This document shows positions 8,071 through 14,756 of a stretch of DNA of 30,020 nt, piece by piece. The translations under genes were made by a program, and so were the position numbers. Positions within the stretch are counted from its first letter, which is position 1. Each line of letters opens with the position of its first letter. The stretch lies in assembly GCA_964521665.1 (NCBI GenBank), contig CAZFSG010000013.1, forward strand, positions 1 through 30,020, written 5' to 3'. Under the pieces are notes generated by a model. It ran no database searches and had not been told where the DNA came from. It worked only from the letters and a program-made list of their open reading frames with translations. The stretch comes from JANXDG01 sp964521665. GTDB taxonomy: Bacteria > Elusimicrobiota > Endomicrobiia > DTEH01.

Positions 8071-8937
8071 TTATCTTTTACTTCTATAATAAATTTTTAA
8101 AATATTAACAAAAGATGCTACCTTTAACATTTCATCAGGTGAACTGATAAATTTTGATAAAAATTTTATATCGTCTATGTTCCCATATTTACCAAAACTT
8201 TCTATTGAATACAACACAATATCATTATCGTTACTTTCTAATCCCTTTTTTAATACTTCAACACCTGTTCTATCATTAAGTTGTAACAACGACCTTGCTG
8301 CTGCAACTCTTACAGAACCGTTTGTATCATTTAAATAACTTTGTAACACATTTTTTATNNNNNNNNNNNNNNNNNNNNNNNNNNNNNNNNNNNNNNNNNN
8401 NNNNNNNNNNNNNNNNNNNNNNNNNNNNNNNNNNNNNNNNNNNNNNNNNNNNNNNNNNAGTAAAGCTAATGCAAAATATGAAGCGTCTGCTACATTACCA
8501 TCATCATCTTTTATAGTTTTAGATATAACATCTACAATATTCTTATCTCCAAGTTCTCCAAGCATTTTTATAGCATCTGCTCTTAACTGATTCTTTAAAT
8601 ACATCTTAGCTTTTGCTACAGCTGACATTCTTTCATCAATTTTTGGTTTATCTAATACAAAATTTATAATAACATTTATTGCTTGTGTGTCTTTATAAAC
8701 TTTATACAACACATAAGCTGATTTTATTTTTACATTATCATTTTTTGATTTTAATAAGTTTTTAACTTCTGATTTAAAAGATTTTAAAGGTATTTCTTCA
8801 ATATTGTCCAAAATATAAAGTTTTATACTGTCCTGTGCAGAAGTAATACTTTTTAATACAAATTCTTCAGCTTCTTTTTCTGACTGAGAAAAACAATTTG
8901 CAGTTGTTATAAATAAAAATAAAAAAATTAGTTTCAT
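8071..8937 (-). CDS. Secreted HEAT-repeat protein, interrupted by assembly gap
   Basis: The N-terminus (MKLIFLFLFITTANCFS) is a Sec signal peptide, so the product is probably periplasmic. The rest is made of paired helices of about 30-35 residues, with repeat-like phrases such as RADAIKMLGELGDKNIVDVI before the gap and NGSVRVAAARSLLQLNDRTG and SIESFGKYGNIDDIKFL after it: HEAT/PBS-lyase-like repeats, normally protein-binding scaffolds. No catalytic motif is seen. A 100-N gap (8359-8458) splits the gene. Both flanks are open in the displayed frame and both carry repeats, so they very likely belong to one gene, but the true length is unknown. Its ATG overlaps the tgt stop (ATGA), so it is translated with tgt. 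Function unknown. Confidence 0.7.
   Translation of the reverse strand: MKLIFLFLFITTANCFSQSEKEAEEFVLKSITSAQDSIKLYILDNIEEIPLKSFKSEVKNLLKSKNDNVKIKSAYVLYKVYKDTQAINVIINFVLDKPKIDERMSAVAKAKMYLKNQLRADAIKMLGELGDKNIVDVISKTIKDDDGNVADASYFALALXXXXXXXXXXXXXXXXXXXXXXXXXXXXXXXXXXIKNVLQSYLNDTNGSVRVAAARSLLQLNDRTGVEVLKKGLESNDNDIVLYSIESFGKYGNIDDIKFLSKFISSPDEMLKVASFVNILKIYYRSKR
8359..8458. other. Assembly gap, 100 N, inside the HEAT-repeat gene
   Basis: Exactly 100 undetermined bases. The round size is a common placeholder for a gap of unknown length, so distances and the reading frame across it should not be trusted. Confidence 0.98.
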
Positions 8938-10055
8938 GTTTTTTCAGAAATAAATTTTTCAATAAATTCCCTCTTTTTTTCTAAAAATCTGTCTTCTTTA
9001 ATTGCATCCTTAATTTTATTCATCAAAGAAATTATAAAATATACATTATGATATGACAACAACCGCAAACCTAAAAGTTCACCTGATCTAAAATAATGAT
9101 GGATTAAAGCACGAGTATATTCTTTACAAACATAACAATCACAAGATTCGTCTAATGGTTTGTGATCAGTTTTAAATACAGAGTTTTTTATATTTATTTT
9201 TCCGTAAGAAGTGAACGCTTGGCCATTCCTACCATTTCTTGTTGGCAAAACACAATCCATAATGTCATATCCTAACCCAACAACTTCCCAAATATCTTCA
9301 ATTTCTCCAACTCCCATTACATATTTAGGAACATCCTCAGGCAAAATCTCTGCTAAAAAAGTTAAAATTTCATACATTAATTCTTTTGGTTCACCAACTG
9401 CAACACCGCCTATTGCGTAGCCGTCAAAACCAATGTCTAAAATTTCTTCAGCAGATCTTTTTCTTAAGTCTTTGAAAACAGAACCTTGAATAATACCAAA
9501 CAACAATTGCTCACTATGCTCTTCTAAAAACTTTTCTTTAGATTGTTTTGCCCAAAAAGTTGTCAGTTCAACAGAACTTTTTACTTTTTCATATTCTGTT
9601 GGATATTCGACACATTCATCTAAAGGTAAAACGACATCAGAACCTATAACTTTTTGTAATTCAATTACTTTTTGTGGTGTAAAGAAATGTGTTGAACCAT
9701 CAATATGCGACTTAAATTCCACACCTTCTTTTGAAACTTTTCTTAAATCTCTCAAGCTGTATACTTGGAACCCACCAGAATCTGTGAATATAACTTTTTG
9801 CCAATTTATAAATTTATGTAAACCACCAAATTTTTTTAATACCTCTTCCCCAGGACGAAAATATAAATGGTATGTATTAGTAATAAACGCTTCTACACCT
9901 ATTTCGTTAAGTTCTCTATAACTTAATGTTTTTACAACACCTAAGGTAGCCACTGGTAAAAACAAAGGTGTCAAAACATCACCAGATTTTGTTTTTAAAA
10001 TACCAATTCTTGCTTTTGAATTTTTATCTTTTTTTATTACTTCAAAACTTTTCAT
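8934..10055 (-). CDS. tgt: tRNA-guanine transglycosylase (queuine/preQ1 tRNA-ribosyltransferase)
   Basis: A full-length 373-residue bacterial Tgt. The base-exchange active site is visible: general acid/base D92 in TDSGGFQVYSL, substrate loop LDECVEYP (146-152), and nucleophile D267 in DIMDCVLPTRNGRNG. The zinc site is C305, C307, C310 with H336 (CDCYVC...SYHN). It swaps guanine 34 for preQ1 in tRNAs with GUN anticodons, the step before QueA. The start at 10055 lies 4 nt after the stop of the HD-hydrolase gene, and the stop overlaps the HEAT gene's ATG. The grouping with queA is usual; the HD gene between them and the HEAT gene after are not standard partners. Confidence 0.97.
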   Translation of the reverse strand: MKSFEVIKKDKNSKARIGILKTKSGDVLTPLFLPVATLGVVKTLSYRELNEIGVEAFITNTYHLYFRPGEEVLKKFGGLHKFINWQKVIFTDSGGFQVYSLRDLRKVSKEGVEFKSHIDGSTHFFTPQKVIELQKVIGSDVVLPLDECVEYPTEYEKVKSSVELTTFWAKQSKEKFLEEHSEQLLFGIIQGSVFKDLRKRSAEEILDIGFDGYAIGGVAVGEPKELMYEILTFLAEILPEDVPKYVMGVGEIEDIWEVVGLGYDIMDCVLPTRNGRNGQAFTSYGKINIKNSVFKTDHKPLDESCDCYVCKEYTRALIHHYFRSGELLGLRLLSYHNVYFIISLMNKIKDAIKEDRFLEKKREFIEKFISEKT

Positions 10056-10059
10056 AATC

Positions 10060-10719
10060 TCACAAATATCTAACTTCGTTTATATAAAACTCAAAAGTTA
10101 GCCCAAGTTTACTAACAGCTTTTTTACAAAATTCTATCCTTGACATAAAAAGTTCAAAGTATTCCAAAACACTACAGATATTGTCATCTATTTGAAGTTT
10201 TAAAATAATTTTTCTTTGATTTGGGAAAACTTCTAAATCATTTTTTACAACAGCATAATGAACTTTATCGTGTTTGTCAAAAAGTTTGAAATCTGTTTTT
10301 ATAACACGTTCTCTTCTTACATCTGTTTTGTCAGCAACCATTACAACTGCTGCAATATCTGAAATGGGTAATAAATCAATATCTTCATGAGCACCAATAA
10401 TATTTACAATTTTAAAAATTTCTTTCTGTGGAATAGAAAGTTTTTGCAATATTTTATTTACTAACACAGCACCTGTGTGAGCATGGTCTTTATATGCAAT
10501 ACAACAACCAATATCATGAAGAAATCCTGCTGATTTACCTATATCTATATCTTCTTCTGAATAATTTAAACTTGATAATATTTTTTCTACTAAAAATGCT
10601 GAACGTTTAGCATGAGTAATCCCTTGTTCTGTATATCCTAACGCTTTAAAATTCTTATCTGCTTGTTGAATATATACTAAAACATCTTTATTTGTAAATA
10701 TTATATCAAAGTATTTCAT
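10060..10719 (-). CDS. HD-domain metal-dependent phosphohydrolase
   Basis: A 219-residue protein with the HD metal-binding pattern: H36 (THAKR), H68-D69 (FLHDIG), H79 and H81 (KDHAHTG), H111 (GAHED) and D130 (VADKTDVRRERV). The arrangement LHDIG...DHAHTGA...ADKTDVRR and the conserved tail region (SVLEYFELFMSRIEFCKKA) match a group of stand-alone HD proteins seen in anaerobes such as Clostridia and Thermotogae, whose substrate is, as far as I know, undefined. Most HD enzymes act on nucleotides or phosphate esters. It sits between queA and tgt with a 4-nt ATGA overlap with queA and a 4-nt gap to tgt, so a link to tRNA modification or nucleotide metabolism is possible but unproven. Confidence 0.82.
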   Translation of the reverse strand: MKYFDIIFTNKDVLVYIQQADKNFKALGYTEQGITHAKRSAFLVEKILSSLNYSEEDIDIGKSAGFLHDIGCCIAYKDHAHTGAVLVNKILQKLSIPQKEIFKIVNIIGAHEDIDLLPISDIAAVVMVADKTDVRRERVIKTDFKLFDKHDKVHYAVVKNDLEVFPNQRKIILKLQIDDNICSVLEYFELFMSRIEFCKKAVSKLGLTFEFYINEVRYL

Positions 10720-11570
10720 AGTATTAACATTGCATCACCATAAGAATAAAATCTATATTTGTTTTCAATAGCAATTTTGTATAGTTCTAAAAGTTTTTCT
10801 CTACCAACAAATGCTGATACTAAAAGTAAGTTAGTAGATTTTGGCAAATGAAAGTTAGTAATTATTCCTGATACAATTTTAAAATTGTATCCCGGATAAA
10901 TATAAATATCNNNNNNNNNNNNNNNNNNNNNNNNNNNNNNNNNNNNNNNNNNNNNNNNNNNNNNNNNNNNNNNNNNNNNNNNNNNNNNNNNNNNNNNNNN
11001 NNNNNNNNNNCCAGCAGTAGGTGCTGCTATAGAACCATTTTTCTGTGCATATATTGTTTGATATCTTTCAAAATCAATTTTTGTTCTTTCATCATCTTTT
11101 TTTCTTTTGATATATGGTGGTAAGGGAGGGAGACCAAAATTGTTTATTATCTCTTTAATATCTTGGTTATAAAAATTGCCTTTAGCTACAAATTCATTTG
11201 TTTCAAACTTTTTATCCACAATTTCAATTTCAATATTATTAGGTAAGACCAACTTTTTAGAATTAAATTTTTTATATGGTATAAACTTAATTACACCATC
11301 TTTATATTCTGTAACCAAAATATAAACACTACCACCAGTAGGTTTCCTACATTCAATTTTTCTGTTCTCAACTTTTGTATTATTTAAAACTATACAAAAT
11401 TGTTCATCAAAAATATTTATAATATCTTTAAATTTTAAATGATAGATTTTATCAGTTTTTCGTTCATAATAAAAAAGTCGTGATTCAGGACGTTTTTGTG
11501 AAGGTAGTTGTGCAATAAGTTGTTTTGGTAATTCAAAATTATATAAATCTAAAAGGTATTCTTCGTTCAT
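10716..11570 (-). CDS. queA: S-adenosylmethionine:tRNA ribosyltransferase-isomerase, interrupted by assembly gap
   Basis: The N-terminal part (YLLDLYNFELPKQLIAQLPSQ, then ERYQTIYAQKNGSIAAPTA) and the C-terminal part (DIYIYPGYNFKIVSGIITNF, HLPKSTNLLLVSAF, RFYSYGDAMLIL) are unmistakably QueA, which transfers the ribosyl of SAM to preQ1 in tRNA to form epoxyqueuosine. The central region that normally starts GLHFT is lost in a 100-N gap. Bacterial QueA proteins have about 95-100 residues between AAPTA and the IYPGY motif, but the gap provides only about 34, so roughly 190 bases are missing beyond the N run. I start at the ATG at 11570 (MNEEYLLDL); an extension to 11591 would need a TTG. The stop overlaps the HD gene as ATGA. 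Confidence 0.93.
   Translation of the reverse strand: MNEEYLLDLYNFELPKQLIAQLPSQKRPESRLFYYERKTDKIYHLKFKDIINIFDEQFCIVLNNTKVENRKIECRKPTGGSVYILVTEYKDGVIKFIPYKKFNSKKLVLPNNIEIEIVDKKFETNEFVAKGNFYNQDIKEIINNFGLPPLPPYIKRKKDDERTKIDFERYQTIYAQKNGSIAAPTAXXXXXXXXXXXXXXXXXXXXXXXXXXXXXXXXXXDIYIYPGYNFKIVSGIITNFHLPKSTNLLLVSAFVGREKLLELYKIAIENKYRFYSYGDAMLIL
10911..11010. other. Assembly gap, 100 N, inside queA
   Basis: Exactly 100 undetermined bases. Comparison with the usual QueA length implies that the real missing stretch is about 290 bases, so the N run is a placeholder and all coordinates to one side are shifted. Confidence 0.98.
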
Positions 11571-11639
11571 AATTACTATCCAAAAACACAAATCATCCTA
11601 TGTAATTATTTGATAAATAAAACCGTTACAAATAAAATA

Positions 11640-12785
11640 CTAATACAATTTTTTTATTTTTGTTTTTGGGTAATAATACTCTATAACTTCTTTAAATTTT
11701 TTACCTTGTTTTGTCAACTCGTTTGCTCCCCATTGACACAACCCAACTCCGTGTCCCCACCCTTTACCATAAAAAATGATTTTGTTATCTTTAATCTCAA
11801 TCTTATAAATTTTTGTACTTCTTATTTTATTATATCCCAAAATTCTTCTTAAATTTTCACCTGATACTTCTATTTTATTTTTATTACCTAAAATTTGTAG
11901 ATTCTTTATTCTTCCATGTTCTGTTTTAGAGAGAATATCAATATTCTTTATTTTGTTTCCAACATCATCTCCATTATTTTTTAACTTTAATATAAATTCG
12001 TTTAAACTAAAACTTTGTCTCCAACTGTAATATGGCGAATTCTTACAAAAATCACATTTTACACCCGAAAGAGCTTTTATATTATATGGCAGTCCAGGCC
12101 ATACTTCTGTAACATTTTCTGTTGCACCACCACATACTGCATGATAGTAAGTTTGGATAGGTTGTTCATTTTTTTTATCTACAACAACAAGACCTTTTGT
12201 AGAATCGACTGCTTTTTTTATTCTTAACTCCATATTTTCATTTATTCCTTTATACACTTGACAATGAACTGTAGAACAAACATCAAACCCATCTTCTCTG
12301 TGTCTGTTAAGATTTACTATAGTATAAGTTCTTGCAATAATTGACTGTATTTTTAACATTTCGTCAGTCCACATAGGTTCTATTTCATACGGAACAACAC
12401 CATATAAATATGATTCAATATTAAGAATATTTACTAAATTAATTGTTTTCCCATCTTTTGAAAACACTTCTATTTCACCAGCATAAACACCATCATTAAT
12501 CTTAAGTTTTCCTTCAGAATATAACCTTATTGGTAATTTATAAATTTTGTTCAAAATTTTAATTTTATCCGGTTTAATAAAAACACAAATTGTTTTTTGA
12601 TTAACTTTTAATACATTAACTTCTTTAGTTTTATGTTGGAACAAAATTTTATTTTTTCTATACGGAGATAAATAAAAACTTTTTATGTTACTTTTGATAC
12701 CAACCCTTATAAAATATGTCGTAGAAAATAAAAATTGAAACAAAAAAATGGATAGAAAAAATAAAAATTTTTTTGACAAGTTCAT
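11640..12785 (-). CDS. SpoIID/LytB-domain protein (peptidoglycan amidase enhancer-like)
   Basis: A 381-residue protein with an N-terminal signal sequence (FLFFLSIFLFQFLFS) and a SpoIID domain: IESYLYGVVPYEIEPMW, EMLKIQSIIARTYTI, STVHCQVYKG, IQTYYHAVCGGATENV and the terminal GKGWGHGVGLCQWGA (about 340-354). SpoIID in Bacillus is a lytic transglycosylase of engulfment; homologues are widespread in non-sporulating diderms, where they are thought to act on peptidoglycan in the periplasm. A sporulation role here is not implied. The ATG overlaps the DUF2905 stop by 4 nt. A 69-nt spacer separates its stop from the queA ATG; nothing else is seen in that spacer. Confidence 0.9.
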   Translation of the reverse strand: MNLSKKFLFFLSIFLFQFLFSTTYFIRVGIKSNIKSFYLSPYRKNKILFQHKTKEVNVLKVNQKTICVFIKPDKIKILNKIYKLPIRLYSEGKLKINDGVYAGEIEVFSKDGKTINLVNILNIESYLYGVVPYEIEPMWTDEMLKIQSIIARTYTIVNLNRHREDGFDVCSTVHCQVYKGINENMELRIKKAVDSTKGLVVVDKKNEQPIQTYYHAVCGGATENVTEVWPGLPYNIKALSGVKCDFCKNSPYYSWRQSFSLNEFILKLKNNGDDVGNKIKNIDILSKTEHGRIKNLQILGNKNKIEVSGENLRRILGYNKIRSTKIYKIEIKDNKIIFYGKGWGHGVGLCQWGANELTKQGKKFKEVIEYYYPKTKIKKLY

Positions 12786-13012
12786 TTTTTTCGAAAGATG
12801 AGATTTATTATTATCGTAAGAAAAATACTCAATAATATCGATGTAACAATAGGAAAGTAAAAAATAAAATTACCTTTTTTAATATAAATATCGCCGGGTA
12901 ACCTTCCTAAGTTACCTAAATATGGAAGTTTTGAAATTACAAGAAATAATATACCTAAAACAATTAAAATTAAACCAAAAAAAATTATTAGTTTTGCAAA
13001 ATCTTCAAACAT
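12782..13012 (-). CDS. DUF2905 small inner-membrane protein
   Basis: A 76-residue protein with two membrane helices (about 8-27 and 52-72) separated by the family's signature loop GRLPGDIYIKKGNFIFYFP. This is the whole of the DUF2905 family, which has no known function. It is translationally coupled to the SpoIID gene by an ATGA overlap and follows the aldolase stop by 11 nt. DUF2905 genes are often near SpoIID or queA/tgt genes in other bacteria, as far as I recall, so the neighbourhood is typical. I see no evidence for a specific activity. Confidence 0.88.
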   Translation of the reverse strand: MFEDFAKLIIFFGLILIVLGILFLVISKLPYLGNLGRLPGDIYIKKGNFIFYFPIVTSILLSIFLTIIINLIFRKK

Positions 13013-13023
13013 AGCAAACTTTT

Positions 13024-14409
13024 TTAATCCGCTCCTTCAAACTTTTCACCTTTTAGACTCTCTGTTTCCCCAAATTTAACTTTCACAACTTTTGTATATT
13101 TTTTAACAACATCTTTTGTGTCTTTTACATTGAGTTTATCAAACAAAAATTCAAATTTTTTCTGCAATTCTAAAGATATAGATTCTTTTACTTCATTTGG
13201 TAAACTCCATAATTCTTTTTTAAACTGACCTAATGCTTTTTTCCTTGTTTTATATATAAACTGTTGTTCAGTATCCTCAGGCTTTTTTTCATCCTTACAA
13301 TTTTCTAAAAGCCAACTATAAATTTGTTTTTTCAAATCTTGAGGGAATAATGGATTGTCATAAATCATGTTTTGGAATTCAGTTGCAAGATGTATTTCTA
13401 AAGTACCAACTTTTGGAAACTTATCAAAAAGTTCTGCAGGTAGAGTTGAAGCACCATGTTGAACACAACCTGCAAGTTTGTACTTTTCTTTTGCAACTTT
13501 TGTTAATTTTTCAATTGTATCAAAATCCAACTTTACTTTTGCAATTGTACCATCTGGAAGTGGAATACCACCATGAGTTGTTCCTGTTTGAATAGCAAGT
13601 TTTGTTATACCTTTCATATTTGACGGCAAAAGTTTAAGATATCCTTCCATATATGCTACAAGTTCTTCTTCAGTAGAATTTTTAGAGCCAATTTCTCCAA
13701 TTTCGCCACCAAGGTTAACTTCAATACCTTGTGGTTGTATTTCTCTAACATATTTTGTTAATTCTGCAGCAATTGTGTAATTATCTTTTTGTTGTTCATC
13801 TAATGTCGGTTTTGATTCATCAACTAATGTTGAAGTATCAAGATCTATGTTAAAAAATCCAGCATCTATAGAACTTTTTATTAATTGTTTTATTGAATCT
13901 ATTTCTTTTTGTGGATCTTGTTTATACTTTTTTGCATTAACTTGGAAATGATCTCCTTGTATAAACACAGGCAAATCCCAACCTTCTTTTATTGCTGCAG
14001 ATAAAACTACTGCGGTATATTCATCAGGTGGTTGGTTTGTATATCCCATCTCAGAACGTGCAATTTCTAATATTAACGCACCTACATTTAATTTTTTTGC
14101 AGCACGAAATACTGCTTTTGCAGTATCATATGCCATACCACGAATGTTTATTGCAGGAACAGTAAACCCACCAACTTCACCTTTACCAATTGCAATATAC
14201 AAATCATAAATACTTGAGGGAATTATATTCATTTGTTGTGCAATTAAATATATAAGTTTTTTACAAAACTTTTTTTCTTCTTCATCACCAAATACTGCAT
14301 TCCAAACAAGTTTATCTATTACTTCATTTCTAAGAATATCTAAATTTTTAATTTTTACTTCTCCATCTTTATACTCTATTGCATTTGATATTTGTTTTAT
14401 TATTTCCAT
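13024..14409 (-). CDS. Class II (zinc) fructose-bisphosphate aldolase-like protein, long form
   Basis: A 461-residue protein with the class II aldolase metal and catalytic pattern: D153-H154 (QGDHFQ), H279 (QTGTTHGG) and H318 (VQHGAST) as expected zinc ligands and catalytic Asp, plus GGEIGEIG at 235-241. The core is preceded by about 75 residues not found in short class II aldolases, and there is a long C-terminal helical tail after about 350. It would cleave fructose-1,6-bisphosphate to DHAP and glyceraldehyde-3-phosphate in glycolysis/gluconeogenesis; a related sugar bisphosphate is possible. The ATG at 14409 has a good AGGAG site. It begins a transcription group after the repeat-rich spacer. 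Confidence 0.85.
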   Translation of the reverse strand: MEIIKQISNAIEYKDGEVKIKNLDILRNEVIDKLVWNAVFGDEEEKKFCKKLIYLIAQQMNIIPSSIYDLYIAIGKGEVGGFTVPAINIRGMAYDTAKAVFRAAKKLNVGALILEIARSEMGYTNQPPDEYTAVVLSAAIKEGWDLPVFIQGDHFQVNAKKYKQDPQKEIDSIKQLIKSSIDAGFFNIDLDTSTLVDESKPTLDEQQKDNYTIAAELTKYVREIQPQGIEVNLGGEIGEIGSKNSTEEELVAYMEGYLKLLPSNMKGITKLAIQTGTTHGGIPLPDGTIAKVKLDFDTIEKLTKVAKEKYKLAGCVQHGASTLPAELFDKFPKVGTLEIHLATEFQNMIYDNPLFPQDLKKQIYSWLLENCKDEKKPEDTEQQFIYKTRKKALGQFKKELWSLPNEVKESISLELQKKFEFLFDKLNVKDTKDVVKKYTKVVKVKFGETESLKGEKFEGAD

Positions 14410-14482
14410 AATCCGTTTCTCCTTTCTTTAAGATTTTGTAGATAAAAAACAAAAATGAAATCTTTTTCGGCAAAATTAATTA

Positions 14483-14500
14483 CGCAGATTAAAGTCTGCG
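14483..14500 (+). repeat. Palindromic repeat family A, copy 1
   Basis: Reads CGCAGATTAAAGTCTGCG, an 8-bp stem (one G-T pair) with a 2-nt loop, followed by ACCACAAA. It shares the central TAAA and ACC tail with the other copies. Its left flank (tcttttt...aaattaattacg) recurs next to the distant copy at 29771. Confidence 0.8.
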
Positions 14501-14537
14501 ACCACAAATACTTAACAATTCATAATCTATCGGTAAC

Positions 14538-14555
14538 CACAACCTTTAGGTTGCG
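14538..14555 (-). repeat. Palindromic repeat family A, copy 2 (inverted)
   Basis: On the minus strand this reads CGCAACCTAAAGGTTGTG followed by GTTACCGA. It is the only copy of the family here in the opposite orientation. The stem is CAACCT/AGGTTG; base changes on both arms keep the pairing relative to copy 3, which points to selection on the hairpin or to replacement by related elements. Confidence 0.75.
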
Positions 14556-14562
14556 TTAAAAA

Positions 14563-14580
14563 CGCAGGCTGAAGCCTGCG
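14563..14580 (+). repeat. Palindromic repeat family A, copy 3 (best match to consensus)
   Basis: Reads CGCAGGCTGAAGCCTGCG followed by GATACCAAAA: an 8-bp perfect stem. Similar GCAGGCT-AA-GCCTGC palindromes with a TACC tail are, from memory, abundant in several uncultured and planctomycete-like genomes. Confidence 0.82.
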
Positions 14581-14608
14581 GATACCAAAAATTAACCTTA
14601 CCTTTTGG

Positions 14609-14633
14609 ACTGCAACAACCATGTTGTTGCAGT
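14609..14633. repeat. Hairpin repeat family B, copy 1
   Basis: Perfect 11-bp inverted repeat, ACTGCAACAAC-CAT-GTTGTTGCAGT, with a 3-nt loop. No T-run follows on either strand sufficient for a clear terminator. A shorter relative with changes on both arms lies at 14702-14722. Confidence 0.8.
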
Positions 14634-14664
14634 TCTTTGATTTTGCATCAGCGCCTTATACAAG

Positions 14665-14682
14665 CGCTGATTAAAATCAGCG
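14665..14682 (+). repeat. Palindromic repeat family A, copy 4
   Basis: Reads CGCTGATTAAAATCAGCG followed by AATACAAAA: a perfect 8-bp stem with a 2-nt loop. Its left arm also pairs with TCAGCGC at 14648-14654, so two alternative hairpins could form over 14648-14682. Confidence 0.75.
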
Positions 14683-14701
14683 AATACAAAATTTTTTAGA
14701 C

Positions 14702-14722
14702 TGCAATAACCATGTTATTGCA
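14702..14722. repeat. Hairpin repeat family B, copy 2
   Basis: Perfect 9-bp inverted repeat TGCAATAAC-CAT-GTTATTGCA with the same CAT loop as copy 1. The C-to-T change in the left arm is matched by a G-to-A change in the right arm, so pairing is kept. Confidence 0.78.
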
Positions 14723-14729
14723 ATTATTA

Positions 14730-14747
14730 CGCAGGATAAAGTCCGCG
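14730..14747 (+). repeat. Palindromic repeat family A, copy 5 (degenerate)
   Basis: Reads CGCAGGATAAAGTCCGCG followed by GTTACCAAA. The outer three pairs and the tail match the family, but the stem contains mismatches. It ends 9 nt before the stomatin stop codon. Confidence 0.7.
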
Positions 14748-14756
14748 GTTACCAAA

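Larger units (their letters stand above)
14410..14756. other. 347-nt spacer between stomatin and aldolase genes, filled with small palindromic repeats
   Basis: There is no credible gene in this spacer. It lies downstream of the stomatin stop and upstream of the aldolase start on the minus strand. It holds five copies of one 18-nt palindrome family and two copies of a second hairpin family, described separately. An aldolase promoter should lie between about 14410 and 14480, but no hexamer pair is convincing. Confidence 0.8.

Noticed and set aside
11640..12785. Evidence of sporulation from the SpoIID protein
   Set aside because: SpoIID/LytB-domain proteins are common in non-sporulating diderms, and no other sporulation gene is present.
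14609..14633. Rho-independent terminator for the stomatin gene
   Set aside because: The 11-bp hairpin is strong, but no adequate T-run follows on the minus strand, and it belongs to a repeat pair. A role in 3'-end protection is still possible.
14483..14747. CRISPR array
   Set aside because: Units are palindromic, unevenly spaced, in both orientations and diverged; there are no uniform spacers and no cas genes.
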